Assembly: GCA_002782005.1 (NCBI GenBank) | Contig: PFGT01000061.1 | Coordinates: 1 to 64,000, forward strand | DNA from: Hydrogenophilales bacterium CG12_big_fil_rev_8_21_14_0_65_61_21 | GTDB taxonomy: Bacteria; Pseudomonadota; Gammaproteobacteria; Burkholderiales; Thiobacillaceae | Direction of reading: 5' to 3' | DNA: 64,000 nt | Shown: positions 32,983 through 41,821 of the stretch, piece by piece | Position numbering within the stretch: position 1 is the stretch's first letter | Layout: every line of letters begins with the position of its first letter | Translations under genes and position numbers: made by a program | The notes under the pieces: model-generated | What the model saw: only the letters and a program-made list of their open reading frames with translations | The model's database searches: none | What the model was told of the DNA's origin: nothing

Positions 32983-34977
32983 TTGATACAATCCCGACAT
33001 CTTTTTAACCAAACCATAACCACCTCAGTGATGCCCAAGCTGCCAACCAAGACCCTCATCGCCGCCGTACTTTTTGTCCTCTTCGGAGCCTGGATGGCCA
33101 GCATTGTGCCCAGCCCGGAAATCGCTGTGGTCATGTGCATCCTCCTGCTGACGGTGTTTCTCTTCGCCTTCGAAGTGGTGGGTGTGGACGTGGCGGCGGT
33201 GACCGTCATGGTGCTGCTGGGCCTGCTCAGTTCCTTCAACGACCTCCTGGGCCTGGCCCAGCCCCTGGTGCCCACCACCGAACTCTTTCGCGGCTTTTCC
33301 AGCAACGCGGTCATGTCCATCATCGCGGTGATGATCATCGGCGCCGGCCTCGACAAGACCGGGCTCATGGGCAAGGTTGCCGGCACCATCCTCAAGCTGG
33401 CCGGCCGGACCGAGGCCCGTGTCATCCCCGCCATTTCGGGCACCGTCGGCTTCATCTCCAGCTTCATGCAGAACGTAGGGGCCGCCGCTCTCTTTTTGCC
33501 CGTGGTGAGCCGCATCTCCGCCCGCACCGGCCTGCCCCTGTCACGTCTGCTGATGCCCATGGGCTTCTGCGCCATCCTGGGGGGCACCATCACCATGGTG
33601 GGTTCCAGCCCTCTCATCCTGCTCAACGACCTGATCCTCACCTCTAACAAGGCCTTGCCGGCTGAGCAGCAGATGGAAACCTGGTCGCTGTTCTCCGTCA
33701 CCCCCATCGGCATAGCCCTGCTCGCCACTGGCATCGCCTATTTTGTTTTCGCCGGCCGCTTCGTGCTGCCGGGCAAACAACACGAGGACATGACCCAAGG
33801 CGGCAATACCATGCAGTACTTCCAGGATCTCTATGGTCTGGACGAAGGACTGTTCGAGGTGGTGGTGCCGGCCGGAAGCCCGATGATCGGCCAGATGCTG
33901 GACGACGTGGAGCAGGGCAGCAAGGTGCGCATCATCGCCGCTCTACGCGGCACCGAGGATCTGCGCATCGGCCCCGGCAGCCTCGCCCGGGACATCGGTA
34001 TCGAGGCCAATACGGTGCTGGGCATCCTCGCCTCGCCGGAAAAGCTAGCCGCCCTGGCGGCAAGCAATGGCCTGCAAGTGCGCAATGATCTGGAGACCTT
34101 CTCCGAGGCACTCGCCGCCACCAAGGCCGGCATCGCCGAGGTGGTCATCCCGCCAGGCTCGGAACTCATCGGCCAGAGCGCGCGGGATGTCTGGCTGCGC
34201 AAGACCTATGGCCTTGCCATGGTGGCACTGCACCGGGGCGGCGAGACCTTGCGGGAAGACGAGGACATCCGCAACCTCCCGCTGCAAGCCGGCGACGTCC
34301 TCGTTGTCCACACCAGCTGGGATGCGCTTGCACAGCTGGAGCCGAACAGGAACTTCGTGGTGCTCACCACCGAGTATCCCCACGAGGAGACCCGCCCCCA
34401 CAAACTGGTGCCGGCTCTGGTTTTTTTTGGCATCGCCCTCTTCATGCTGCTTTTCACCGACGTGCGCCTGTCCATCGCCCTGATGACCGGCGCCATCGGC
34501 ATGATTCTCTCCGGCGTGCTACGCATCGAGGAGGCTTACCAAGCAGTGAGCTGGAAGTCGGTCTTCCTGCTGGCCAGCCTGATTCCCCTGGGGCTGGCGG
34601 TGGAAACCAGCGGCACCGCTGCCTGGATCGCCGAGCAGACCCTGTCCCTGCTGGGCGGTGTGCCCACTTGGGTGCTGCAGCTGGCCATCGCTGTCCTGGC
34701 CACTTTCTTCACCCTGGTGATGTCCAACGTGGGCGCCACCGTGCTGCTGGTACCCCTGGCGGTGAACATCGCAATCGGCGCTGGTGCCAACCCGGCGGTG
34801 TTCGCCCTGACCGTGGCCCTCGCCACCTCCAACGCCTTCTTCCTGCCCACCCATCAGGTCAACGCCCTCATCATGGGCCCGGCCGGTTACCGGGTCGTCG
34901 ACTTCATGAAGGCGGGGGGCATCATGACCGTGCTGTTCCTGGCCGTGATGATGCTGATGCTGAACCTGATCTACTGA
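32983..34977 (+). CDS. SLC13/DASS-family permease with two RCK_C domains
   Basis: A 664-residue inner-membrane transporter. Hydrophobic segments at about 20-290 and 470-664 enclose a cytoplasmic insert of two TrkA/RCK_C-like domains (LFEVVVPAGSPMIGQMLDD and IAEVVIPPGSELIGQSARD), the layout of bacterial sulfate/dicarboxylate SLC13 permeases. FISSFMQNVGAAALFLPVV and TLVMSNVGATVLLVPLAV are the paired transporter signatures (N-x-G-A). The TTG at 32983 is used because AGGAGG lies 4 nt before it; an ATG at 33031 is the alternative. Both flanks are accessory DNA, so it may have arrived with the island. Confidence 0.82.
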   Translation: MIQSRHLFNQTITTSVMPKLPTKTLIAAVLFVLFGAWMASIVPSPEIAVVMCILLLTVFLFAFEVVGVDVAAVTVMVLLGLLSSFNDLLGLAQPLVPTTELFRGFSSNAVMSIIAVMIIGAGLDKTGLMGKVAGTILKLAGRTEARVIPAISGTVGFISSFMQNVGAAALFLPVVSRISARTGLPLSRLLMPMGFCAILGGTITMVGSSPLILLNDLILTSNKALPAEQQMETWSLFSVTPIGIALLATGIAYFVFAGRFVLPGKQHEDMTQGGNTMQYFQDLYGLDEGLFEVVVPAGSPMIGQMLDDVEQGSKVRIIAALRGTEDLRIGPGSLARDIGIEANTVLGILASPEKLAALAASNGLQVRNDLETFSEALAATKAGIAEVVIPPGSELIGQSARDVWLRKTYGLAMVALHRGGETLREDEDIRNLPLQAGDVLVVHTSWDALAQLEPNRNFVVLTTEYPHEETRPHKLVPALVFFGIALFMLLFTDVRLSIALMTGAIGMILSGVLRIEEAYQAVSWKSVFLLASLIPLGLAVETSGTAAWIAEQTLSLLGGVPTWVLQLAIAVLATFFTLVMSNVGATVLLVPLAVNIAIGAGANPAVFALTVALATSNAFFLPTHQVNALIMGPAGYRVVDFMKAGGIMTVLFLAVMMLMLNLIY

Positions 34978-35362
34978 GCGCGTCCGAACGTAAGCGGCTG
35001 GGCAGGACTGATCCTGAGACCTCGGTCACTCCTTGCTTGAAATGTTCACAGGACTGGCTGCCTGACGGTTGCACAAGCTCGCATCGGCGGTAAACTTTTC
35101 GTTCGCGGTGCCGATCCCCATCACTCTTCAACGGCAAGCAGATCAAGCAGCTGACTTCGTTCGGCTCAGCCAGGCGCCGGACGAAGCTGGCCCGGATCAT
35201 TCATGGCTGCGGTAGTCGGACAGGATCGCAGCGAGTTCATCTTCCCATTCCTGAGAATCAAAGGAAATCAAAGGGGGCAGGTTCGAATATTCTTTTGGAT
35301 GGACACGATGAGCAGCGAAATTACAAAACATGATGTAAACGAAAAATAATTCGAGCCTGGCC
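34978..35362. other. Gap without a recognised complete gene; possible gene fragments
   Basis: On the minus strand one frame ends DSQEWEDELAAILSDYRSHE with TGA at 35197-35199. This overlaps (ATGA) an ATG at 35198-35200 that opens a 92-codon frame to 34922 (MIRASFVRRLAEPNEVSCLI...). The overlap looks like operon coupling, but the second frame runs into the end of the SLC13 gene and has no recognisable family. The first is a bare C-terminus cut by a RAYT-type repeat. I cannot assign functions. Confidence 0.3.
35254..35292. repeat. RAYT-like half-element with decamer tandem
   Basis: AGAATCAAAG and GAAATCAAAG (35254-35273) form an imperfect tandem decamer. Directly after it comes GGGGCAGGTTCGAATATTC, a variant of the GGGGTCAGGTCT core. 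The arrangement is the same as at 28790 and 32780, read in the opposite orientation. Confidence 0.5.
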
Positions 35363-36085
35363 GTACGCAGTAACAGCAGTAAATCTAGCGGGTTGAAGTC
35401 CCATCTGGGGAGTTGTCCGTACGCCCCGGTAGCATGAGGAAGCGGCGTCGCGGTAACGCGGGGTCGTGAGTTTCCACACAGCAAGAGAGCAGGCCGTAAC
35501 GCAAGTGAACCTAGACGTAGCCTCGTAAACGAATCGGAGAAGCCGACCCTGTGGTCAGAAGGGGAAGACCGCCGGATGTGCGCTGAAATAACGGAAGTGG
35601 CGCGCATCATCTCTCCCGGGGTAGCAGGGACGGCATGTTATCGATGATTTACTGCTCGGTGCGGCGGTGGGGAGGCCACCGACCGCTGCGTATAAGGAAA
35701 CGAAAACGCCGCAGGCCGTATCGGGAGTCGGAGGGGTTCATAGTACCGATCGAGTCCGCAGGACAACATAACCCCGGACAAGGGAAGGGACCCTGCTTTG
35801 TTCGTGCAACCGAAGAGCCGAGGATCAGGGGATTGCCGAAATGCTAACCACCCCGGAAACGATCAGGACGCTACAGAGGAAGCTGTATGCCAAGGCCAAG
35901 CAAGTGCCTTCTACTGTTACGCGCTCGATGATTGAGCACAGGTGCGACATCCTCAGTCGCGCTAGTAAACGTAGGGCGGGCAAATGTGCATGCCTTGGCG
36001 TGAAGAACATCGAAAGCCGTGTGCGTTAATAGCGCATGCACGGTTTGATGAGGGAGGGCAGGCGAGAGCCTGTTCTCTACTCTAC
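35363..36085 (+). mobile_element. Group II intron remnant with deleted reverse-transcriptase ORF
   Basis: The sequence resembles a bacterial group II ribozyme: a structured domain I-like stretch from about 35363, the start of an LtrA-type ORF at 35841, a domain V-like hairpin at 36013-36046 (AAAGCCGTGTGCG pairing with GCGCATGCACGGTTT) and a domain VI-like GGGCAGGCGAGAGCCTG stem ending in CTCTAC at 36085. The intron protein is cut to about 60 codons, so it cannot move by itself. The domain V loop is TTAATA rather than a GNRA tetraloop, suggesting decay. The 5' boundary is approximate. Confidence 0.7.
35841..36029 (+). pseudogene. N-terminal remnant of group II intron reverse transcriptase
   Basis: The frame begins MLTTPETIRTLQRKLYAKAK, the standard start of LtrA-type intron proteins, then decays. 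A shifted frame shows FYCYALDD, resembling the expected FYALYDK. The RT palm, maturase and nuclease regions are all missing. It lies in the position of intron domain IV. Confidence 0.7.
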
Positions 36086-36104
36086 CGTTTAGTCCTCTTG
36101 GTGC

Positions 36105-36521
36105 TCAAGTGGCTTCGTGCCAGTTCAGCCACTGCAAGCCTTGCACACGGGAAAATTCGCGCACGTTGCGCGTCACCAACGTAGCCTGATAACGCAATGC
36201 CGTGGCAGCGATCAGCGTATCGTGCGGGCCGATGGGTGTGCCAGCGGCTTCCAGTTCGACACGGATACGGGCAGCATGAGCCGCGCATTCGCTGTCAAAC
36301 GGTAAAACCTGCATCGGTCGCAGCAAAGCGGCCAATGCCGCCAGACGGGGATTAGCTGCCTCCGGTGGCAAACGCAAAAGACCGTAGCGCAGTTCGTATT
36401 CCACAATAGCGGGGACACCGACATCGGCAGGGGATAGGGCTTGCAGGCGCGGCACCACCTGCGGATCGCCGCGAAAATAGTAGCTGATAGTGTTGCTATC
36501 GAGAATCAGCATGGCAGGCAC
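36105..36521 (-). CDS. vapC: VapC-type PIN toxin (paired with CopG-like antitoxin)
   Basis: A 138-residue PIN ribonuclease toxin: MLILDSNTISYYFRGDPQVV (first Asp), VEYELRYGLLR (Glu), IGPHDTLIAATALRYQATLV (third Asp) and TRNVREFSRV (final acidic region), the full VapC pattern. The C-terminal VQGLQWLNW is a common family end. It directly follows the ribbon-helix-helix antitoxin gene. The group II intron remnant ends 19 nt downstream of its stop, on the opposite strand. Confidence 0.9.
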   Translation of the reverse strand: MPAMLILDSNTISYYFRGDPQVVPRLQALSPADVGVPAIVEYELRYGLLRLPPEAANPRLAALAALLRPMQVLPFDSECAAHAARIRVELEAAGTPIGPHDTLIAATALRYQATLVTRNVREFSRVQGLQWLNWHEAT

Positions 36522-36752
36522 TCAAAAACCAACGCGCGGCACATCGGCGGGCTGCGAGGTCGGACTTTCTTCGCGCAGGGGGAAATCGGCAAAACGCCCC
36601 GCCAAAGTTAAACAGTCTTGCGGCCACTCATGGGCGGCGTATTTGCGGATCATTTCGGCCACCCATCGGCTTTTCGATAGACCATTAGCCTGTGCGGCCT
36701 GATCTACCAGTGCCTGCGTGGCATCGTCCAGATATAGCGTGATTTGTGACAT
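36522..36752 (-). CDS. CopG/ribbon-helix-helix antitoxin
   Basis: A 76-residue protein with the RHH pattern ITLYLDDATQALVDQAAQAN followed by GLSKSRWVAEMIRKYA. The C-terminal region (about 50-76) would contact the VapC toxin. It starts at the ATG at 36750-36752, 23 nt from a perfect 13-bp inverted repeat that probably binds it. Confidence 0.88.
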   Translation of the reverse strand: MSQITLYLDDATQALVDQAAQANGLSKSRWVAEMIRKYAAHEWPQDCLTLAGRFADFPLREESPTSQPADVPRVGF

Positions 36753-36775
36753 GGCGAAATTCCTTACAATATGAG

Positions 36776-36809
36776 TTTAATAAGTATATTTCCAATTATA
36801 CTTATTAAA
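36776..36809. promoter_or_regulatory. 13-bp perfect inverted repeat, operator of CopG-VapC
   Basis: TTTAATAAGTATA (36776-36788) and TATACTTATTAAA (36797-36809) are exact complements with an 8-nt spacer. It is the longest perfect palindrome noticed in the window, is far more AT-rich than its surroundings, and lies just upstream of the RHH antitoxin gene. Confidence 0.72.
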
Positions 36810-36909
36810 GCAAGTTCGTCAAACCGGATGCCGCCAGATTGGCTTTCAGTGCCTCGGTGGCGCGGCGGCGATGATCGAACAGCTTGCCAATTAAACGGTC
36901 CAGGCTCGA
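36805..36909 (-). pseudogene. C-terminal gene remnant (unidentified)
   Basis: Between stops at 36910-36912 and 36805-36807 the minus strand reads SSLDRLIGKLFDHRRRATEA and then LKANLAASGLTNLL. The charged helical character suggests a true protein tail, possibly from a restriction-locus protein, but I cannot identify it. Its stop lies in the right arm of the palindrome. The rest of the gap up to 37088 shows nothing recognisable. Confidence 0.35.
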
Positions 36910-37088
36910 TTAAAATAGATTGGCTTCGATGCGCTATAGATCGGCGCGTGATGTGTTTCTGGTGTCGGGCGGAGCCTGACCAGGATGTTGTCGCGCAGCG
37001 ATCGTGCGTCAGCAGGGTCGCTGCGCGGACAACTCATATCCTGTACCGAAATGACGCACGCCCACATCAATTCTGCAACGGCTTTGCC

Positions 37089-37421
37089 CTACTTCCTAGT
37101 AGTTGGCCGGCCGGTCAATTCCACCGTGCAGTCGCAACCGCTGCCGGCGGAAATCCAGCGGGCCACCAGTGGGCGCGCCAGTTTCCCGGCTATGCGCGGC
37201 AGAAGCGCCAAGTGCTGGTCCGGGAGGGTCAGCAGACCGCATAGATAACGGCTCTGCCGTGGCGACCACAGTAGCGCCGGGCACGGGCCGCGCCGCCGCC
37301 AGTAGAGAAGGCACGCGACCGGACAGGTTTCCAGCGCGCAGCACACGCCACAGCCATTGCACGTGGCGCCCTCGGCCGGCTTGCAGGGCGCCTCGCGCTG
37401 GAGGTGGATGATTTCACGCAT
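37089..37421 (-). CDS. Small cysteine-rich protein, possible metal or Fe-S binding
   Basis: A 110-residue protein with nine cysteines: CNGCGVCCALETCPVACLL near residue 20, then single cysteines around 47, 61, 95 and 97 (SGCDC). The first cluster resembles ferredoxin-like or YkgJ-type zinc/iron-sulfur sites. Similar short hypothetical proteins occur in betaproteobacteria. It follows cusA on the same strand after an 18-nt gap, so it may be part of the copper operon and bind metal. No function is known. Confidence 0.6.
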   Translation of the reverse strand: MREIIHLQREAPCKPAEGATCNGCGVCCALETCPVACLLYWRRRGPCPALLWSPRQSRYLCGLLTLPDQHLALLPRIAGKLARPLVARWISAGSGCDCTVELTGRPTTRK

Positions 37422-37439
37422 AAGACGGTATCTGAATCC

Positions 37440-40400
37440 TTACTGCTGAGTCAGCCCGCGGCCGCGCCAGAGCAGGTAGGCGACCGGGATCACGAACATG
37501 GACAGGATCGGCGCGGTCATCATGCCGCCCAGCATGGGCGCGGCAATGCGCTGCATGACCTCGCTGCCGGCGCCGCTGCCGACCATGATCGGCAGCAGGC
37601 CGGCCAGGATCACCGCCACGGTCATGGCCTTGGGCCGGACTCGCAGCACAGCGCCTTCCATGATCGCTGCCGCTAGGTCGGCGCGGCTGTTCAGACGACC
37701 TTCGGCCTCGCGTTTCTTCACTGCCTGGTCCAGGTAGATCAGCATCACCACGCCGAATTCAGCCGCCACGCCGGCCAGGGCGATGAAGCCGACCGCCACC
37801 GCCACCGACATGTTGAAGCCCAACCAATAGAGCAGCCAGTAGCCGCCGACCAGGGCGAAGGGCAGGCTGAGCATGATCAGCGCCGGTTGCCAGAAGGTGC
37901 GAAAGGCCAGGTGCAGCAACAGGAAGATGAGCGTCAGGGCCAGCGGCACCACCAGCTTGAGCCGGGCCTCGGCGCGTTGCAGGTACTCGAACTGGCCGGA
38001 CCAGGTGATGGAATAGCCGGGCGGTAGCTTGACCTTGTCGGCGACCGCCTGTTGCGCCGTGCGCACATAGCCGCCCAGGTCGCCGCCCTTGATGTCGACG
38101 TAGAGCCAGCCATTGGGCCGAGCATTCTCGCTCTTCAGCATCGGCGGCCCCTCGGCGATTTCCAGTTGCGCCACGGCGGACAGCGGCACCGTCGCGCCCT
38201 GCCGGGTCAGCAGCGGCAGCCGCTCAAGATCGGCCAGGTTGTCGCGCTGCTCGCGCGGATAGCGGATGTTGATGGGATAGCGTTCCAGCCCTTCCACCGC
38301 CTCGCCGACGTTGCTGCCGCCCACGGCCATAGCCACCATGTCCTGGATGTCGGCCACGCTCAGGCCATAGCGGGCCGCCGCCGCACGGTCGATCTGGACA
38401 TTCAGGTAGCGCCCTGACGAGACCCTCTCCAGCATGGCGCTGGCGGTGCCGGGCAGGGTCTTCAGGACGCCTTCGACCTGGGTGCCGATGCGCTCGATCT
38501 GGTTCAGGTCCGGGCCGGCGATCTTGACCCCGACCGGGCTCTTGATACCGGTCGAGAGCATGTCCAGGCGGGTGCGGATGGGCGGCACCCACAGGTTGCT
38601 CAGGCCGGGGATTTGAACGGCCCGGTCGAGTTCCTGAACGATGCCGTCCAGGGTCATGCCTGGTCGCCATTGGGCGGGGTCTTGCAACTGGATGGTGGTC
38701 TCGATCATGGTCAGCGGCGCCGGATCGGTGGCGGTCTCGGCACGGCCGATCTTACCGAATACCGACTTCACCTCGGGCACCGTTTTTATCATCCGGTCGC
38801 TGAGCTGCAACAGTTCCGCCGCCTTGCCCGGACTCAAACCAGGCAGGGTGGTGGGCATGTAGAGCAGATCGCCCTCGTTGAGCGGCGGAATGAACTCGGA
38901 ACCGAGCCGGTGAATGGGCCAGGCGGTTAGCGCCAGGGCGATCAGCGCCAGGGCGATGACCTGCCGGGGGTGGCGCAAGGCGGCGTCGATCAGGGGCCGA
39001 TAGACGTGGATCAGAAACCGGTTGAGCGGGTTGGCGGTCTCGGCCCGGATGCGACCCCGGATGAGCCAGCCCATCAGCACCGGGATCAGGGTCACCGACA
39101 AGCCGGCCGCCGCCGCCATGGAGTAGGTCTTGGTGAACGCCAGGGGCGCAAACAAACGGCCTTCCTGAGCCTCTAGGGTGAATACCGGCAGGAAGCTGAC
39201 GGTGATGACCAACAGCGAGAAGAACAGGGCCGGCCCGACCTCGACCGCCGCCGCCTGTGCCAGGGTGAAATAGTCGGCGCTGCTCGGGTCGCTGTCCGGA
39301 TGCTGGTGACGCCAGGCCTCCAGGTGTTTGTGGGCGTTCTCGATCATGACCACGGCGCCGTCGACCATGGCGCCGACGGCGATGGCGATGCCGCCCAGGG
39401 ACATGATGTTGGCGTTGATGCCTTGCTGGTGCATGACGATAAAGGCGATCAGCACACCCAGGGGCAGCGACACGATAGCCACAAAGGCCGAGCGCAGGTG
39501 AAACAGGAAGAGGATGCAGACCGCCGCGACGACGATGAATTCCTCGATCAGGCGGTGGCTGAGGGTATCGACCGAGCGCTGGATCAGGCTCGAGCGATCA
39601 TAGCTGGGCACGATCTCGACGCCCTCGGGCAGGCCCTTTTGCAACTCCGCCAGCTTGGCCTTGACCGCCTGGATGGTGGCCATCGCGTTGCCGCCTTGGC
39701 GCATGACGACGACGCCGCCCACCACCTCGCCCTGGCCATCCAGTTCAGCCATGCCGGTCCTGAGCTGCGGGCCGAACTGGACCCGTGCGACATCGGCCAA
39801 CAACACCGGGGTACCGCCAGCGCCGAGCTTTATCGGCACCTGGCGCAGATCGTCCAGGGTCTTGACGTAGCCGCTGACCCGCACCATGTATTCCGCCTCG
39901 GCCAGCTCCACCACCGAGCCGCCGGCCTCCTGGTTAGCGCGCTGCACGGCCTGCTTGATATCGTCCAGGGTAATGTTCAGCGCCCGCATCCGGCCGGGCT
40001 CGGCGACGATCTGGTATTGCTTGACCATGCCGCCGATAGTGGCCACCTCGGCGACATTGGGCAGGGCCTGCAACTCGTATTTCAGGAACCAGTCCTGCAA
40101 CGAGCGCAACTGGGCCAGGTCATGGCGGCCGCGTTTGTCGGTGAGGGCGTATTCGTAGATCCAGCCGACCCCGGTGGCATCCGGGCCGATCGTCGGCTTG
40201 ACCCCGGCCGGCAGGCGCGACGCCGCGCCGTTGAGGTATTCCAGCACCCGCGAGCGGGCCCAATACAGGTCCGTGCCATCCTCGAACAGGATGTAGACGA
40301 ACGAGTCGCCAAACATGGAATAACCGCGCACCGCCTTGGCCCCCGGCACCGACATCATGGTCGTGGCCAAGGGGTAGGTGACCTGGTCCTCCACCACCTT

Positions 40401-40574
40401 GGGCGCCTGGCCCATGTAGGGCGTGCGGATGATGACCTGGACGTCGGACAGGTCGGGCAAGGCGTCAACCGGCGTCCGCAATATCGACGCCAAGCCCCAG
40501 GCCATCGCGAACAGCGAGGCCAGAACCACCAGAAAACGGTTCTGGATCGACCAGGCGATCAGCTTGGCGATCAT
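37440..40574 (-). CDS. cusA: Cu(I)/Ag(I) efflux RND pump CusA
   Basis: Inner-membrane proton-driven heavy-metal pump of 1044 residues, with the two six-helix bundles and periplasmic loops of the HME-RND family. The helix-4 acidic motif is [20 protein letters not shown]. The three methionines that carry Cu/Ag in E. coli CusA are conserved in context: [16 protein letters not shown] and [10 protein letters not shown]. Hence monovalent copper or silver, not zinc/cobalt, is the expected substrate. Its ATG overlaps the cusB stop (ATGA). Confidence 0.95.
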   Translation of the reverse strand: MIAKLIAWSIQNRFLVVLASLFAMAWGLASILRTPVDALPDLSDVQVIIRTPYMGQAPKVVEDQVTYPLATTMMSVPGAKAVRGYSMFGDSFVYILFEDGTDLYWARSRVLEYLNGAASRLPAGVKPTIGPDATGVGWIYEYALTDKRGRHDLAQLRSLQDWFLKYELQALPNVAEVATIGGMVKQYQIVAEPGRMRALNITLDDIKQAVQRANQEAGGSVVELAEAEYMVRVSGYVKTLDDLRQVPIKLGAGGTPVLLADVARVQFGPQLRTGMAELDGQGEVVGGVVVMRQGGNAMATIQAVKAKLAELQKGLPEGVEIVPSYDRSSLIQRSVDTLSHRLIEEFIVVAAVCILFLFHLRSAFVAIVSLPLGVLIAFIVMHQQGINANIMSLGGIAIAVGAMVDGAVVMIENAHKHLEAWRHQHPDSDPSSADYFTLAQAAAVEVGPALFFSLLVITVSFLPVFTLEAQEGRLFAPLAFTKTYSMAAAAGLSVTLIPVLMGWLIRGRIRAETANPLNRFLIHVYRPLIDAALRHPRQVIALALIALALTAWPIHRLGSEFIPPLNEGDLLYMPTTLPGLSPGKAAELLQLSDRMIKTVPEVKSVFGKIGRAETATDPAPLTMIETTIQLQDPAQWRPGMTLDGIVQELDRAVQIPGLSNLWVPPIRTRLDMLSTGIKSPVGVKIAGPDLNQIERIGTQVEGVLKTLPGTASAMLERVSSGRYLNVQIDRAAAARYGLSVADIQDMVAMAVGGSNVGEAVEGLERYPINIRYPREQRDNLADLERLPLLTRQGATVPLSAVAQLEIAEGPPMLKSENARPNGWLYVDIKGGDLGGYVRTAQQAVADKVKLPPGYSITWSGQFEYLQRAEARLKLVVPLALTLIFLLLHLAFRTFWQPALIMLSLPFALVGGYWLLYWLGFNMSVAVAVGFIALAGVAAEFGVVMLIYLDQAVKKREAEGRLNSRADLAAAIMEGAVLRVRPKAMTVAVILAGLLPIMVGSGAGSEVMQRIAAPMLGGMMTAPILSMFVIPVAYLLWRGRGLTQQ

Positions 40575-41815
40575 TTTTCACCTCCCGTCGCCGAACCCTT
40601 GAAGCGCTCCAGGGCGCCCTTCAGATTGGCCTCGGACTCGATCAGGAACTGGCTGGAGACGACGACCTTTTCGCCGCCCTTCAGACCGGCCAGGATCAAG
40701 GTCTTGCCGTTGCTCTCCATGCCCGGTGTGACCTCGACCGGGCTATAACGACCGTCGCCTTCGGCGGTCAGGACGATGGCCCGTTTGCCGGTCCGGATGA
40801 CCGCTTCGCTGGGCACGATGACGCCTGGGTCGCCCTTGCCGCCATATAGGGTGACGTTGCCATACATGCCGGGCTTGAAGCGCAATTTTGGGTTATCCAG
40901 GACCACGCGCACCTGCACCGTGCGGGTGGTGGCGTCGAGCTTGGGCGCGACGTAATCGACCCGGCCTGCAAAGGTCTCGCCGGGCAGGGCGTTCAGGGAG
41001 ACGTCGGCCGATTTGCCTTGGTTGATCCAGGCGGCCTGGTCCTCAGTCACCTCGGCCGTGACCCAGACCCTGGACAGGTCGGTGATCTCCAGCAGCGGCA
41101 TCCCGGTGCTGACGCTGGCGCCGGGATGCACCGCGATGCTGGAGACGATGCCGCCGGTCGGCGCGTAATAGGCGACCCGGCGCTGACTGTGGCCGGAGCG
41201 CTCCAGGCTGGCCACCTGGCGCTCGGTCAGGCCCAGGAACAACAGCTTCTGCCGCGCTGCCTCGGCCCAGGTTCGGTCGCCGGCCTGTTTAAGGGCCAGC
41301 AGGAATTCCTCCTGAGCGGCATATAGATCGGGACTGTAGACCTCGGCCAGCAACTGACCCTTGCGCACCGGGTCGTTCACGGCATGGATGGCCAATGCCT
41401 CGATCCAACCGCTGGCGCGGGTTTGCAGGACGCTGATCCGGTTGTCGTCGGGCCGCACATAACCGACCGTGTCGATCCGCCGCCATAACCGGCCGGTCTC
41501 GGCCACGGCGGTGCGCACGCCCAGGTTCTGCACTGTGCGCGGGTCGATTTTCACCCCGCCGCCGGCCGCTTGCTCCTCAGCATATTTAGGCGCCAGGTCC
41601 ATGTCCATGAACGGCGACTTGCCTGGCTTGTCGAAGTGCTGGTCCGGTACCATCGGGTCGTACCAATACAGGACCTTGGGCGTGGCCGGCGCGGGACCGG
41701 CGGCGACCTTCGTTTCGGCGCCCGGCTTATGGCCACGCTGGCCAAACCAGACGCCGCCAGCGCCGACAGTCAGCCCGGCAATCAGGGCCACGATAATCTT
41801 CAGCTTGCTATTCAT
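40571..41815 (-). CDS. cusB: Periplasmic adaptor CusB of the copper/silver pump
   Basis: Membrane-fusion protein of 414 residues anchored by an N-terminal helix ([20 protein letters not shown]). Residues about 48-80 form a heavy-metal-binding segment ([20 protein letters not shown] followed by FMDMDL), typical of CusB-like adaptors. Then come the hairpin, lipoyl-like and barrel domains ([40 protein letters not shown]). It links CusA with the outer-membrane channel CusC. Confidence 0.93.
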   Translation of the reverse strand: MNSKLKIIVALIAGLTVGAGGVWFGQRGHKPGAETKVAAGPAPATPKVLYWYDPMVPDQHFDKPGKSPFMDMDLAPKYAEEQAAGGGVKIDPRTVQNLGVRTAVAETGRLWRRIDTVGYVRPDDNRISVLQTRASGWIEALAIHAVNDPVRKGQLLAEVYSPDLYAAQEEFLLALKQAGDRTWAEAARQKLLFLGLTERQVASLERSGHSQRRVAYYAPTGGIVSSIAVHPGASVSTGMPLLEITDLSRVWVTAEVTEDQAAWINQGKSADVSLNALPGETFAGRVDYVAPKLDATTRTVQVRVVLDNPKLRFKPGMYGNVTLYGGKGDPGVIVPSEAVIRTGKRAIVLTAEGDGRYSPVEVTPGMESNGKTLILAGLKGGEKVVVSSQFLIESEANLKGALERFKGSATGGEK

Positions 41816-41821
41816 GGTTGC

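Noticed and set aside
34922-35200. 92-codon minus-strand frame as a real gene
   Set aside because: It runs into the end of the SLC13 gene and shows no family; reported only as part of an unassigned gap.
39300-40748. 482-codon open frame opposite cusA
   Set aside because: Antisense shadow; cusA has full family motifs in the correct frame.
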